Of a DNA stretch of 20,362 bases, positions 1-7,116 are shown one piece after another. The stretch lies in assembly GCA_001839685.1 (NCBI GenBank), contig MLAK01000344.1, positions 73,221 to 93,582 on the forward strand, in the 5' to 3' direction. The translations under genes were made by a program, and so were the position numbers. The notes under the pieces are model-generated. The model saw only the letters and a list, made by a program, of their open reading frames with translations, ran no database searches and was not told the origin of the DNA. The stretch is from Tritrichomonas foetus. Its lineage: Eukaryota; Parabasalia; Tritrichomonadida; Tritrichomonadidae. Position 1 is the stretch's first letter. The number at the start of each line of letters is the position of its first letter.

Positions 1-273
1 AAGAAAGATAAAGACGAAGAAAAGAAAGATAAAGACGAAGAAAAGAAAGATAAAGACGAAGAAAAGAAAGATAAAGACGAAGAAAAGAAAGATAAAGACG
101 AAGAAAAGAAAGATAAAGACGAAGAAAAGAAAGATAAAGACGAAGAAAAGAAAGATAAAGACGAAGAAAAGAAAGATAAAGACGAAGAAAAGAAAGATAA
201 AGACGAAGAAAAGAAAGATAAAGACGAAGAAAAGAAAGACAACAATGAGGAAAAGAAAGACAAAGGAGAAGAA
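1..273 (+). repeat. 21-bp coding minisatellite, 11 perfect plus 2 degenerate units
   Basis: The unit AAGAAAGATAAAGACGAAGAA repeats from 1 to 231 with no mismatch, eleven times. Two altered units follow at 232-252 and 253-273. The period is a multiple of three, so copy-number changes keep the frame. The array is cut by the window edge, so its full length is unknown. Confidence 0.97.
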
Positions 274-531
274 AAGAAAAAAAGAAAGAAGGTTGTCAAT
301 TCAAATAATGAAGATGACGAAAAAGATAATGAAGAAGAAAACGATAATTATATGAGCAAAAACTTCAAGTGGATTTCTGAAGGATATTCACTTTTAATAT
401 TAGTTTTGATTTTAGTTGTTGTATTTTGTATTTTATATTTCATTTTCAATAAATGGAAAAACAGGAAGCAGAGAAAGCCAGAAATTGAACAGGCTGATGA
501 GCCACTTTTGATGACAGAAGAATTCTATTGA
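1..531 (+). CDS. 3' end of a single-pass membrane protein with charged heptad repeats (5' truncated)
   Basis: The frame is open from base 1 to a TGA at 529-531, giving 176 codons; the start lies outside the window. Residues 1-77 are eleven exact KKDKDEE heptads, followed by two degenerate units (KKDNNEE, KKDKGEE), a basic KKKRKK patch and an acidic Asn/Glu stretch. A hydrophobic segment at about residues 129-149 (ISEGYSLLILVLILVVVFCI and onward) is followed by basic residues KWKNRKQRK and a tail of about 26 residues ending in MTEEFY. The positive-inside rule predicts the repeat side extracytoplasmic and the tail cytosolic. Trichomonad surface proteins often have this plan: a large ectodomain, a low-complexity stalk, one span and a short tail. 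The missing N-terminus would decide the family. Reading frame is certain; function is unknown. Confidence 0.85.
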   Translation, partial: KKDKDEEKKDKDEEKKDKDEEKKDKDEEKKDKDEEKKDKDEEKKDKDEEKKDKDEEKKDKDEEKKDKDEEKKDKDEEKKDNNEEKKDKGEEKKKRKKVVNSNNEDDEKDNEEENDNYMSKNFKWISEGYSLLILVLILVVVFCILYFIFNKWKNRKQRKPEIEQADEPLLMTEEFY

Positions 532-574
532 AAATCATATGAATCAAATTCTTTTTAATGTTATTCATAAAATA

Positions 575-578
<4 letters not shown>

Positions 579-616
<38 letters not shown>
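579..616. repeat. 38-nt poly-T tract downstream of the first gene
   Basis: There are 38 consecutive T residues 47 bases after the stop at 531, followed by GTATGTTTGTTTGTTG. It is in the presumed 3' flank of the first gene. It could be a slipped homopolymer or, read on the minus strand, an A-tail; no retroelement reading frame lies next to it. Confidence 0.9.
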
Positions 617-617
<1 letters not shown>

Positions 618-876
618 TATGTTTGTTTGTTGTCCTTTTTGATGTCAATAGCTTTTTGAATATTTTGAAACAAATTAACAATTGAGACAATAATACTGAA
701 AAAGTTAATACGGGCTTTTTTTGAAAAGAATTACTCTATCAAAAAGTTCAGAATCTAGATTCTAGATCCCAGTTTTCTATTTTGACAAGCATCATAAAAT
801 CTAACGTTTCCCAATTTGACCATGAACGTCAAAGAAATTCGCCTTGAACCCGAATCAAAATTCCCAAACATCATCA
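617..876. other. Intergenic region upstream of the kinase gene
   Basis: This is AT-rich sequence with no credible gene. It holds an AACGTT at 803-808, also seen just before the next gene at 2590-2595. An ATG at 822 opens a 26-codon frame that is out of frame with the kinase and lies upstream of the predicted transcription start. Confidence 0.6.
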
Positions 877-881
877 TCATT
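877..881 (+). promoter_or_regulatory. Trichomonad Initiator (TCAYW) for the kinase gene
   Basis: TCATT at 877-881 fits the Trichomonas Inr consensus TCAYW with the A at 879 as +1, leaving a 10-nt 5' UTR before the ATG at 889. Such short leaders are normal in trichomonads. TCATCATCATT contains overlapping TCA triplets, so the exact +1 is uncertain. This site supports ATG 889 over the in-frame TTG at 844. Confidence 0.55.
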
Positions 882-888
882 ACTTCGA

Positions 889-2067
889 ATGAATCCCCTT
901 GAACAGTACTCAATGAAGGTCACTTTAGGTGAAGGCGGCTTTGCTGAAGTTTTCCTTGCTATTCACCGAGAAACAGGAACTGCTGTCGCCATCAAAATAA
1001 TTCCTGCGAACGATCCAAACGATCCTGACCACAAAAAAATGGTCGAACGAGAGATAGACATACTTTCGAACACCGAGCATCCATGCATTTACAAATTATT
1101 CGATTTCATCAGAACTGAAGATAAATATTATTTGATTTTCGAGTACTTAGACAACGGCAAACTTCTTGATTTCGTGAACATTAACGGACGACTTTTTGAA
1201 AAAACAGCTAGACGGTTTTTCACACAGCTTATATCAGCCCTTTCATATCTTCACAAAAAAAGTATCGCCCATCGAGACATAAAAGCTGAAAACGTTCTTC
1301 TTGATCGAAATTTTAACTTACGGTTGATTGATTTTGGACTGAGTAACTATTTCAATCCGGATTTCCCAATCATGAGAACGATTTGCGGATGTCAAGCTTA
1401 TGCGCCACCGGAAATGCTCCGCGAACAGCCCTATACGCCCTCAGCTGATGTATGGAGTTCAGGAATCCTTCTTTATGCTATTTGCGCTGGCTATCTTCCT
1501 TTTTCGGATCCGAGCATTCCACGATTGATTGACAAGGTCATCAATGAAGATCCAGTTTACCCCAACTTTTTCAGCACTGAATTATGCGATTTACTTCACA
1601 AAATGCTCGATAAAAATCCAATTCAGAGAATTTCAATCTCCGAAATTATGAATCACCCGTGGGTGACAGCTGGAGGGGAACCACCAGATTTTTCTGATTT
1701 AACAAATTGCAACGAATTAAATCCTATCGTTTTAGATCAACTTCGTATCTATAACCTGAACGAGAGCAAGATTGTATTAAAAAATGAAAAAATTCATTTT
1801 GTTGACCGGCCAAATAGCGAAACAGTCGCTTATCGAATTTTGAAGAGATTAAATGATACAGAACTCCTAGATCAAAAATATAAGGCTCCTTACGAACATT
1901 TACCAAATAACTTCTCTGTCCTTACTCATATGTCAAATCAATCGAAATATGTATCACCAACACGAAGAGTACTATACAAATCAAGATCGAAAGCAACAGC
2001 TCTACAAAGAAAACACGCAGCTAAAAGTGTATATGCAAAAGGCCCCCTCAAACTTGGATATGTGTAA
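889..2067 (+). CDS. CAMK/AMPK-like serine/threonine protein kinase
   Basis: This is a 392-residue protein with a complete kinase domain at about 8-259. The glycine loop is LGEGGFAEV (13-21), the VAIK lysine is K36 and the alpha-C glutamate is probably E55. The catalytic loop is HRDIKAEN with D130 and N135. DFG is at 148-150, and T164 in MRTICG sits where AMPK/SNF1 kinases carry the activating T-loop threonine. A variant APPE (172-175) and SADVWS (D187) follow. All catalytic residues are present, so it should phosphorylate Ser/Thr in the cytoplasm or nucleus. Residues 275-392 form a basic tail (SPTRRVLYKSRSK) with no domain I recognise. The first ATG in frame is 889; the frame also opens at a TTG (844), which is not a plausible eukaryotic start. 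Trichomonads have very many kinases of this type, so no specific orthologue is claimed. Confidence 0.95.
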   Translation: MNPLEQYSMKVTLGEGGFAEVFLAIHRETGTAVAIKIIPANDPNDPDHKKMVEREIDILSNTEHPCIYKLFDFIRTEDKYYLIFEYLDNGKLLDFVNINGRLFEKTARRFFTQLISALSYLHKKSIAHRDIKAENVLLDRNFNLRLIDFGLSNYFNPDFPIMRTICGCQAYAPPEMLREQPYTPSADVWSSGILLYAICAGYLPFSDPSIPRLIDKVINEDPVYPNFFSTELCDLLHKMLDKNPIQRISISEIMNHPWVTAGGEPPDFSDLTNCNELNPIVLDQLRIYNLNESKIVLKNEKIHFVDRPNSETVAYRILKRLNDTELLDQKYKAPYEHLPNNFSVLTHMSNQSKYVSPTRRVLYKSRSKATALQRKHAAKSVYAKGPLKLGYV

Positions 2068-2594
2068 CATGTCTTTTATTATTGTTTGATTTTATCTGAT
2101 CGATATCTTAATATATTTTAATATATTATCGATAATTCAATGTTTTTATGAAGATAACTTTTTATTGTTTTGATTCTAATCAATCAATTGATTTTCTTAT
2201 CATTTCATTTTTATCAACTTGTTCATCATTTTGTTTGTTTAATCTCAATACTATTATTAATATTTACAAGAAGGCAAAAATGATGAAAACTAAATGCTCA
2301 ATGAACAGATAATTGATTTCAAAATGCTTAAATCATTTCTTTCTGGAAAGAATATTATATTATGTATTCTAGCTAATATAATTGCGATTTTGAAGAACTT
2401 GAATTCTTTTTGATTGATTTTTTTTATTTTTTCTTCGAAAAAATTCACTGCTTCTGATTAAAAACTTGTATGTAAAATATTCATTTTTTGTTTCTTTTTA
2501 CTATTTCTAACCTGAGGCAAAAATGTTGTTTCCTCAAATGTGACATATCTTATTGTTTGAACTTTTTCTATTGACTTAGAAAAATTCTAAACGT
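2068..2594. other. Intergenic region, no gene seen
   Basis: This is 3' flank of the kinase gene and 5' flank of the PP2A subunit gene. It is AT-rich, with stops in all frames. ATCGATA at 2099-2105 pairs with TATCGAT at 2127-2133 as a weak bulged AT hairpin. No tRNA-like box B or other structure was seen. Confidence 0.6.
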
Positions 2595-2599
2595 TCATA
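2595..2599 (+). promoter_or_regulatory. Trichomonad Initiator (TCAYW) for the PP2A B''-like gene
   Basis: TCATA at 2595-2599 matches the Inr consensus with A 2597 as +1. The ATG at 2603 then has only a 6-nt leader. AACGTT (2590-2595) overlaps it and may relate to the Myb-type elements near trichomonad promoters, although it does not fit the published M3 consensus. Confidence 0.65.
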
Positions 2600-2602
2600 A
2601 AC

Positions 2603-3847
2603 ATGACTCTCTCCATCGAGGAATCCGTGGTAAAATTTCAAAGTTTAGGTATGATAGAAGAAGCCAATTACTTTCAAAAATTAATCTCCGAAAAGAAAAA
2701 ATCGAAATTCGCACAACAAATTCCCAATTTGATTCCAGCCGAGAAGAACCCTGAAAACAGTTTTACTGAAACGTTCTTAAGAATTATGGAACTTAAAAGA
2801 AGATCATCTATTTCAAGTTTTGTTTTAAAGCCAAACGATATTACATTATTTGAATCTGAACTTGGATTACCTTATAAACGAGCGATTCCATATAAATCCA
2901 TAAACTGGCCAAAATTGCGTCAAAATGTTAAAAATGCCGGACAGCAGTTTTATTTAACAGATAATTTTATCAAATATTTTATTGACAAAAAACAGAATTT
3001 TAAATCATTAGAATACATGGATTGCTTACGTTTACTTTCCCGTATTTTTGATTCATATAAATATATGGATTCAATCGAGAACATCGAAATTGATGGAAGT
3101 TTAAATGAGGCGCAAATTTCGAATTTTATTGAAGTTATGATTCCACATATTTATGGATTACAAAGCATGGGAAGTCATACAGATTATTATATTCCATATG
3201 CTACTTCTCTAATGATGTTCTTTTTAACAAGTTTTGATGGTGATAAAGTTTTTGTTCGAAGATTTTTCAGTTCCAAGTATTTAATCAAGTTTATAAATCT
3301 TGCCTATGAAGATGAAACGAAAAATCCATTTCAAATTCAAGCCAGCAGGAAAGCATATAGAGTATTCATGCAATTAGATTCTCAGAAAACTGGATACCTC
3401 ACACAAAGTGATGTAAAAGAATTTGAAAGGTTTTCTTTCACTGATGCTTTCATTCATCGACTTTTCAATGATGTTTTCATTGGAGCAATTTTTAATGAAG
3501 GTAGACTTGATTATACTTTATATTTAAACTTTTATTTAGCAGTGAAATATATGAAGTCACCACGTTCAGTGGATCTTTTATTCCAAGTCGCTGATATTGA
3601 TGGAGATGGCATCATTGGCAATTTTGATATTTTATACTTTTATAAAGCAATGATAAAAGAATTAGGAAATCCGAAACATAATTATGATACATTTTTATCG
3701 GAATTGTTAGATTATACTAAATCATCAGCACTAAATGGAATTACAAAAGAACAAATTTATAAAACAAGATCAGGTGATCCTTTCTTCCTCTTACTTTTTG
3801 ATAAAGTCACTTTCACGAAATGGGAAGAACCAATTCATGAAACATAA
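2603..3847 (+). CDS. PP2A regulatory subunit B'' (TON2/FASS/PPP2R3C-like), EF-hand protein
   Basis: This is a 414-residue protein. The C-terminal half matches, from memory of the family, the B''-gamma subunits (human PPP2R3C, plant TON2/FASS). The order is the helical part with RKAYRVFMQLDSQKTGYL (249-266), RLDYTLYLNFYLAVKYM (301-317), an EF-hand, a LDYTKSSALNGIT-type link and a terminal FDKVTFTKWE. EF loop 1 (259-270, DSQKTGYLTQSD) is degenerate. EF loop 2 (331-342, DIDGDGIIGNFD) has the canonical D-x-D-x-D-G pattern with D at position 12, so calcium binding is likely. Residues 1-35 look like a short LisH-like helical pair. Family role: B'' subunits direct PP2A; the TON2/PPP2R3C branch acts in cytoskeletal and centrosomal organisation. 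The length is close to the roughly 450-residue family norm. The start is fixed by the nearby Inr. Confidence 0.85.
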   Translation: MTLSIEESVVKFQSLGMIEEANYFQKLISEKKKSKFAQQIPNLIPAEKNPENSFTETFLRIMELKRRSSISSFVLKPNDITLFESELGLPYKRAIPYKSINWPKLRQNVKNAGQQFYLTDNFIKYFIDKKQNFKSLEYMDCLRLLSRIFDSYKYMDSIENIEIDGSLNEAQISNFIEVMIPHIYGLQSMGSHTDYYIPYATSLMMFFLTSFDGDKVFVRRFFSSKYLIKFINLAYEDETKNPFQIQASRKAYRVFMQLDSQKTGYLTQSDVKEFERFSFTDAFIHRLFNDVFIGAIFNEGRLDYTLYLNFYLAVKYMKSPRSVDLLFQVADIDGDGIIGNFDILYFYKAMIKELGNPKHNYDTFLSELLDYTKSSALNGITKEQIYKTRSGDPFFLLLFDKVTFTKWEEPIHET

Positions 3848-4143
3848 TTTATTGATATAAAATAAATTAATAGTCTAATGTGTGATTATATAAAAGTATT
3901 TCGACAAATGTGACTTTTTTTTCTTTTTAATATTTTTATGGATTGATGCAAAACTAGCAAAAACATACAGGAAATCGGAAAAACTTTCAAATAAGGAAAG
4001 ATGATCAATAGAAATAGCGAAATTATTCTTTTCTTTTAACGTTATTTTTATTCAAGAATAATTCTGGATTATAAATATTATAAAAATTGGAAATTATTGA
4101 TTTTTCGTGAAGATACCAATAAATAAAGGATGATACAGTAGAA

Positions 4144-4175
4144 ATGGTTAAATTATGGTTAAAATATGGTTAAAT
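4144..4175. repeat. Short tandem repeat, three ATGGTTAAA units
   Basis: ATGGTTAAA occurs three times in a row at 4144, 4154 and 4165, with spacers of one and two bases. It is too short to assign a role. Confidence 0.7.
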
Positions 4176-4580
4176 CGTAAAAACAAGATTATTCATGAAA
4201 TCTTTTTGAATTAGAGCAGCATATATTGATATTTTAACCTACATTATGAGATAAATATGATTACTAAAAAAGACAATAGTTTTTTCTTGTAGATACCGAA
4301 ATAAACATATATGTTGAATTATCAGAAAAAGTTGAACGTTTTTATCTGATCGAAAGTTCACAGTGAATTATTAAGAATAATTAATATTATGATTGATAAG
4401 TGAGAAAGGAAGTAAAAAAGAAAACGAATAAGATAATATTATATTATTATTTCAATTTTTTCTGTGAGTACTCAATATTAGATGCAATTGAATATTGTGT
4501 AAAATCATGTAAATCATGAACCAATTTTTGAGCAAAATATATATCTAATCAAATTTAAATTAATTGTCAATATCTTTAAT

Positions 4581-5003
4581 CTGAACCATAGTTTCCCATA
4601 TAATGATGGATCAATAAGTTTTCTTTGAAAATACCGATTTTTCTGAAGAAATCTTTCTAAGTTGGTGAACTTTTTCTATTAGATTTTCAAAGATATCTCA
4701 AAAGAAAATATAAACGGTTTGGACTATTGAAAAACAATATACATAATCATCTGAAACTGATTTTCTATCGATTATTCTTTTTTAAATAATTTTCTTTCTT
4801 GATTTTCACATTCTGTTTTTCTTTCGAATTATTATTAAAACCAATTTTGATATTGAGAGTTTCCCTAATAACGATGAAAAAATTGAGAATATTTGAAAAA
4901 AAATTACAAAAAGTTCACCAGTTTTGAAATATTTCTTAAGATAAAATTATATTTTCAAAGAAAACGAATTGATCCATCATTATATGGGAAACTACGATTT
5001 AGA
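4581..5003. repeat. Large inverted repeat (foldback / MITE-like)
   Basis: The left core at 4589-4615 is the exact reverse complement of 4968-4994 (27 bp). After two mismatches, 4618-4633 pairs exactly with 4950-4965 (16 bp). Similarity then continues more loosely: TGGTGAACTTTTT near 4662-4674 pairs with AAAAAGTTCACCA at 4909-4921, then ATTTTCAAA and ATCTCAA-like blocks, so each arm reaches about 110-120 bases. The AT-rich centre of about 180 bases holds no gene. I could not define terminal target duplications. It may be a non-autonomous foldback element or a long-hairpin RNA locus. Confidence 0.85.
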
Positions 5004-5233
5004 TCGATTAGTTATATCAAAAATATAAACTAATTTTAAATATTGTTAAATTCTTTATTCTAGGAAATATTCAATTTTGTGTTGTTAAATATCTATCGTA
5101 ACTCAATTTAGAATCGCTCAGTATGATTTTTTCAAATAGCTATTGAAAGAATTCTTGACATCTTACAAAATAATATAAATTACACAATTTTTGAGGGACA
5201 TTATACAAAACTTCTTTTCGATCCAAAAATTTG

Positions 5234-6946
5234 ATGAAAGCTCAAATGGGCCCCCTTCAACATACAAGGGCCATTCGTGCTCTAGTTCGTCAACACTCGC
5301 AACTCATTGCAGCTTTGCTTCCAAAAGACGAGAAAAGCCCAATCAAGTTGCAATCTCTCATTATTCAGATCATAAATACCATCAAAAGCAGCTCAAATCC
5401 TTCTTTTCCCAAAAATTCACCATATATTAACCATAAAACTGATGAAGAATCATTCAAAATTACAAACCACGCAGAAGACAATTCATTGATAAAGTTGTCA
5501 AAATTTTTATCAGATAATCAAGCCTTTATCGATCTGAAAGATGACTGGGATATTCTTAAACTTTTCAGCATAGTTGATATTCGAATACCCATTCATACAC
5601 TATTATGGGATATTCCAGCAGCAATAAATAATCCAATATTATTCCTAAAAGTTTTGCCATCAATCTACAAAATGAAAATAAAACGAAATATAGGAAATTT
5701 TGGCCTCTTGGTTGACAGATTCTTACCTCTAATTGAAATAACAGAAGATTATTTTCAAGAAAAATTGTTTTTCTTTACTTTCCTGGTTGACGAAATTTAC
5801 TATTTCATCAACTATCCATCAGAGATGATTCCAAGTTCCTCCAAAAATCGTCAGAAGCCAAAACATTTCAGGAGACCCAATATTTGTGAATTGACGATCA
5901 AAATCTTCAGAATTCCAATACGTGTTGAAAAAGTTGAACAACAATATTTGGTCTTTCGAATTTTCACTGAACGATACGAAAAAATGAAAGACAAAATGTC
6001 AGATCAAGTCAATGGCATTATTTTACTTTCATTAATCAAAGCTTTTTCAAAGTGCTCTCAGAATTATTTTCACCATATCTCATTTGAATTTCTATTGAAA
6101 AATTCACCTCGCCAATTTCCTTTTGCCAATCTTGGAAACTTGCTGGCAGAAAAAGAAATCAGAGATCAAAATGATATCCTCATGCTTGTTAGTGTAATAA
6201 ATAGATGTCGGAGAGTTTTCCCTTCATATGCTATTCAGAAAATCCTAGAATTGAGTGCATCAAACCCAATTTTGAGTCGAACAGCAATCTGGGCAATCTC
6301 AAATTTATCTGAAAAATCATTATCAAATAAAGTAATCAACAACGTAATTAATTGTTTTATCATCAGGTCTTTTGAATTCTTGATTGTGTGCGGCTTAACA
6401 AACAAGTACAGAATGAAACAAAAAATGGTTGTCGATTCACTCCTAGCACTATATAAGAGAGATATCGAAGGGATTCGTCTTCCAATCGAAATGGGACTCA
6501 ATGTTTTGAAAAAGTATAAAAGTTCAATTACTTCTCTTTTTGATGAATATGGAATAAAACCAAATGAAAAATTATTTATGCCACTTCTGAAGGAGCTAAT
6601 TGAAATTCCTATCCAAAAATATGACTTGAAAAATATGATGGCCAACTTTGGTCCTGATTTTCCAGAAAAGAAAGTTTCATCCAATATGAAAAACTTTTAT
6701 TATTTACCAAATGTGTTTAATATCAGCTTAAATGATAGCACTGGTCTGATTGATTATGATAATATGAATAGCATTTTAGAGCGAAATGATTATATGGCTT
6801 GTGATGTCAAAGAAAATAACGATATGTTGACTTTCACCGAAATGAAAAATTACGTGCCATTGCCTGGAAAAAGAGTTAGCATTTATGGAGTCGATGAAAT
6901 TGATGGGAAAAATAATAATTTTAATAGATTAGATGTTCAGATTTAA
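5234..6946 (+). CDS. Helical ARM/HEAT-like protein of unknown function
   Basis: The protein is 570 residues from the ATG at 5234; ATG 5246 (MGPLQHTRAIRALVRQH) is a possible alternative start. No family is recognised. The sequence is mostly alpha-helical with hydrophobic periodicity. Around residue 350 the stretch RTAIWAISNLSEKSL resembles armadillo/HEAT repeats, as in importin-alpha-like solenoids, so a scaffold or adaptor role is possible but unproven. There is no signal peptide and no membrane span. The first 35 or so codons (GPLQHTRAIRALVRQHSQLI) are more GC-rich and look conserved, unlike the AT-rich remainder. The C-terminus is acidic and Asn-rich. The gene converges on the membrane-protein gene at 7117-8871, leaving 170 bases between the two stops. 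The upstream flank has no obvious Initiator, so the start is less certain. Confidence 0.8.
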   Translation: MKAQMGPLQHTRAIRALVRQHSQLIAALLPKDEKSPIKLQSLIIQIINTIKSSSNPSFPKNSPYINHKTDEESFKITNHAEDNSLIKLSKFLSDNQAFIDLKDDWDILKLFSIVDIRIPIHTLLWDIPAAINNPILFLKVLPSIYKMKIKRNIGNFGLLVDRFLPLIEITEDYFQEKLFFFTFLVDEIYYFINYPSEMIPSSSKNRQKPKHFRRPNICELTIKIFRIPIRVEKVEQQYLVFRIFTERYEKMKDKMSDQVNGIILLSLIKAFSKCSQNYFHHISFEFLLKNSPRQFPFANLGNLLAEKEIRDQNDILMLVSVINRCRRVFPSYAIQKILELSASNPILSRTAIWAISNLSEKSLSNKVINNVINCFIIRSFEFLIVCGLTNKYRMKQKMVVDSLLALYKRDIEGIRLPIEMGLNVLKKYKSSITSLFDEYGIKPNEKLFMPLLKELIEIPIQKYDLKNMMANFGPDFPEKKVSSNMKNFYYLPNVFNISLNDSTGLIDYDNMNSILERNDYMACDVKENNDMLTFTEMKNYVPLPGKRVSIYGVDEIDGKNNNFNRLDVQI

Positions 6947-7116
6947 TTTAGTTTTTGATTTTTATCAAAATTAATATAAAATCTGTATCATTTATACATA
7001 TAATAACTTTCTGTTATTATTCAATTTTGTGTGATATTTAGTTTAGTAAATTGTATTCGCGTTAAATACTCTCTTTCCTTTTTTTATTAATTAATGACAA
7101 TTGTTGATGAAATGAT
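6947..7116. other. Short intergenic region between convergent genes
   Basis: This holds the 3' flanks of two convergent genes. AATAAC/GTTATT at about 7003-7019 can form a small AT hairpin with a TTTCT loop. Several TAAA tetramers, the core of the trichomonad polyadenylation signal, are present on both strands. Confidence 0.5.

Larger units (their letters stand above)
3848..5233. other. 1.4-kb non-coding region
   Basis: No reading frame, tRNA or coding-like composition was seen. The left part has three short ATGGTTAAA units at 4144-4173. The right part carries the large inverted repeat described separately. The last 150 bases before the next ATG contain no clear TCAYW Initiator. Confidence 0.7.

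Noticed and set aside
1..231. Regular 21-bp repeats as a CRISPR-like array
   Set aside because: There are no unique spacers; the repeats are contiguous and code for heptads in an open frame.
579..616. T run as an RNA polymerase III terminator of a small RNA gene
   Set aside because: No tRNA-like or other Pol III gene precedes it, and the run is far longer than such a terminator.
844..888. TTG at 844 as the kinase start
   Set aside because: Eukaryotic genes rarely use TTG; an ATG at 889 follows an Initiator and directly precedes the kinase domain.
822..902. ATG at 822 opening a 26-codon frame overlapping the kinase start
   Set aside because: It is out of frame, encodes nothing recognisable and lies upstream of the predicted transcription start at 879.
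3848..5233. tRNA or small RNA genes in the long gaps
   Set aside because: No GGTTCRANYCC-type box B or cloverleaf was found by eye here or in the other gaps.
5191..5430. 79-codon frame overlapping the start of the ARM/HEAT-like gene
   Set aside because: It begins at a TTG, is low-complexity Ser-rich and overlaps the conserved-looking N-terminus of the longer frame.
6235..6684. 149-codon minus-strand frame
   Set aside because: It lies fully inside the 5234-6946 gene, starts without a promoter signal and shows no domain.
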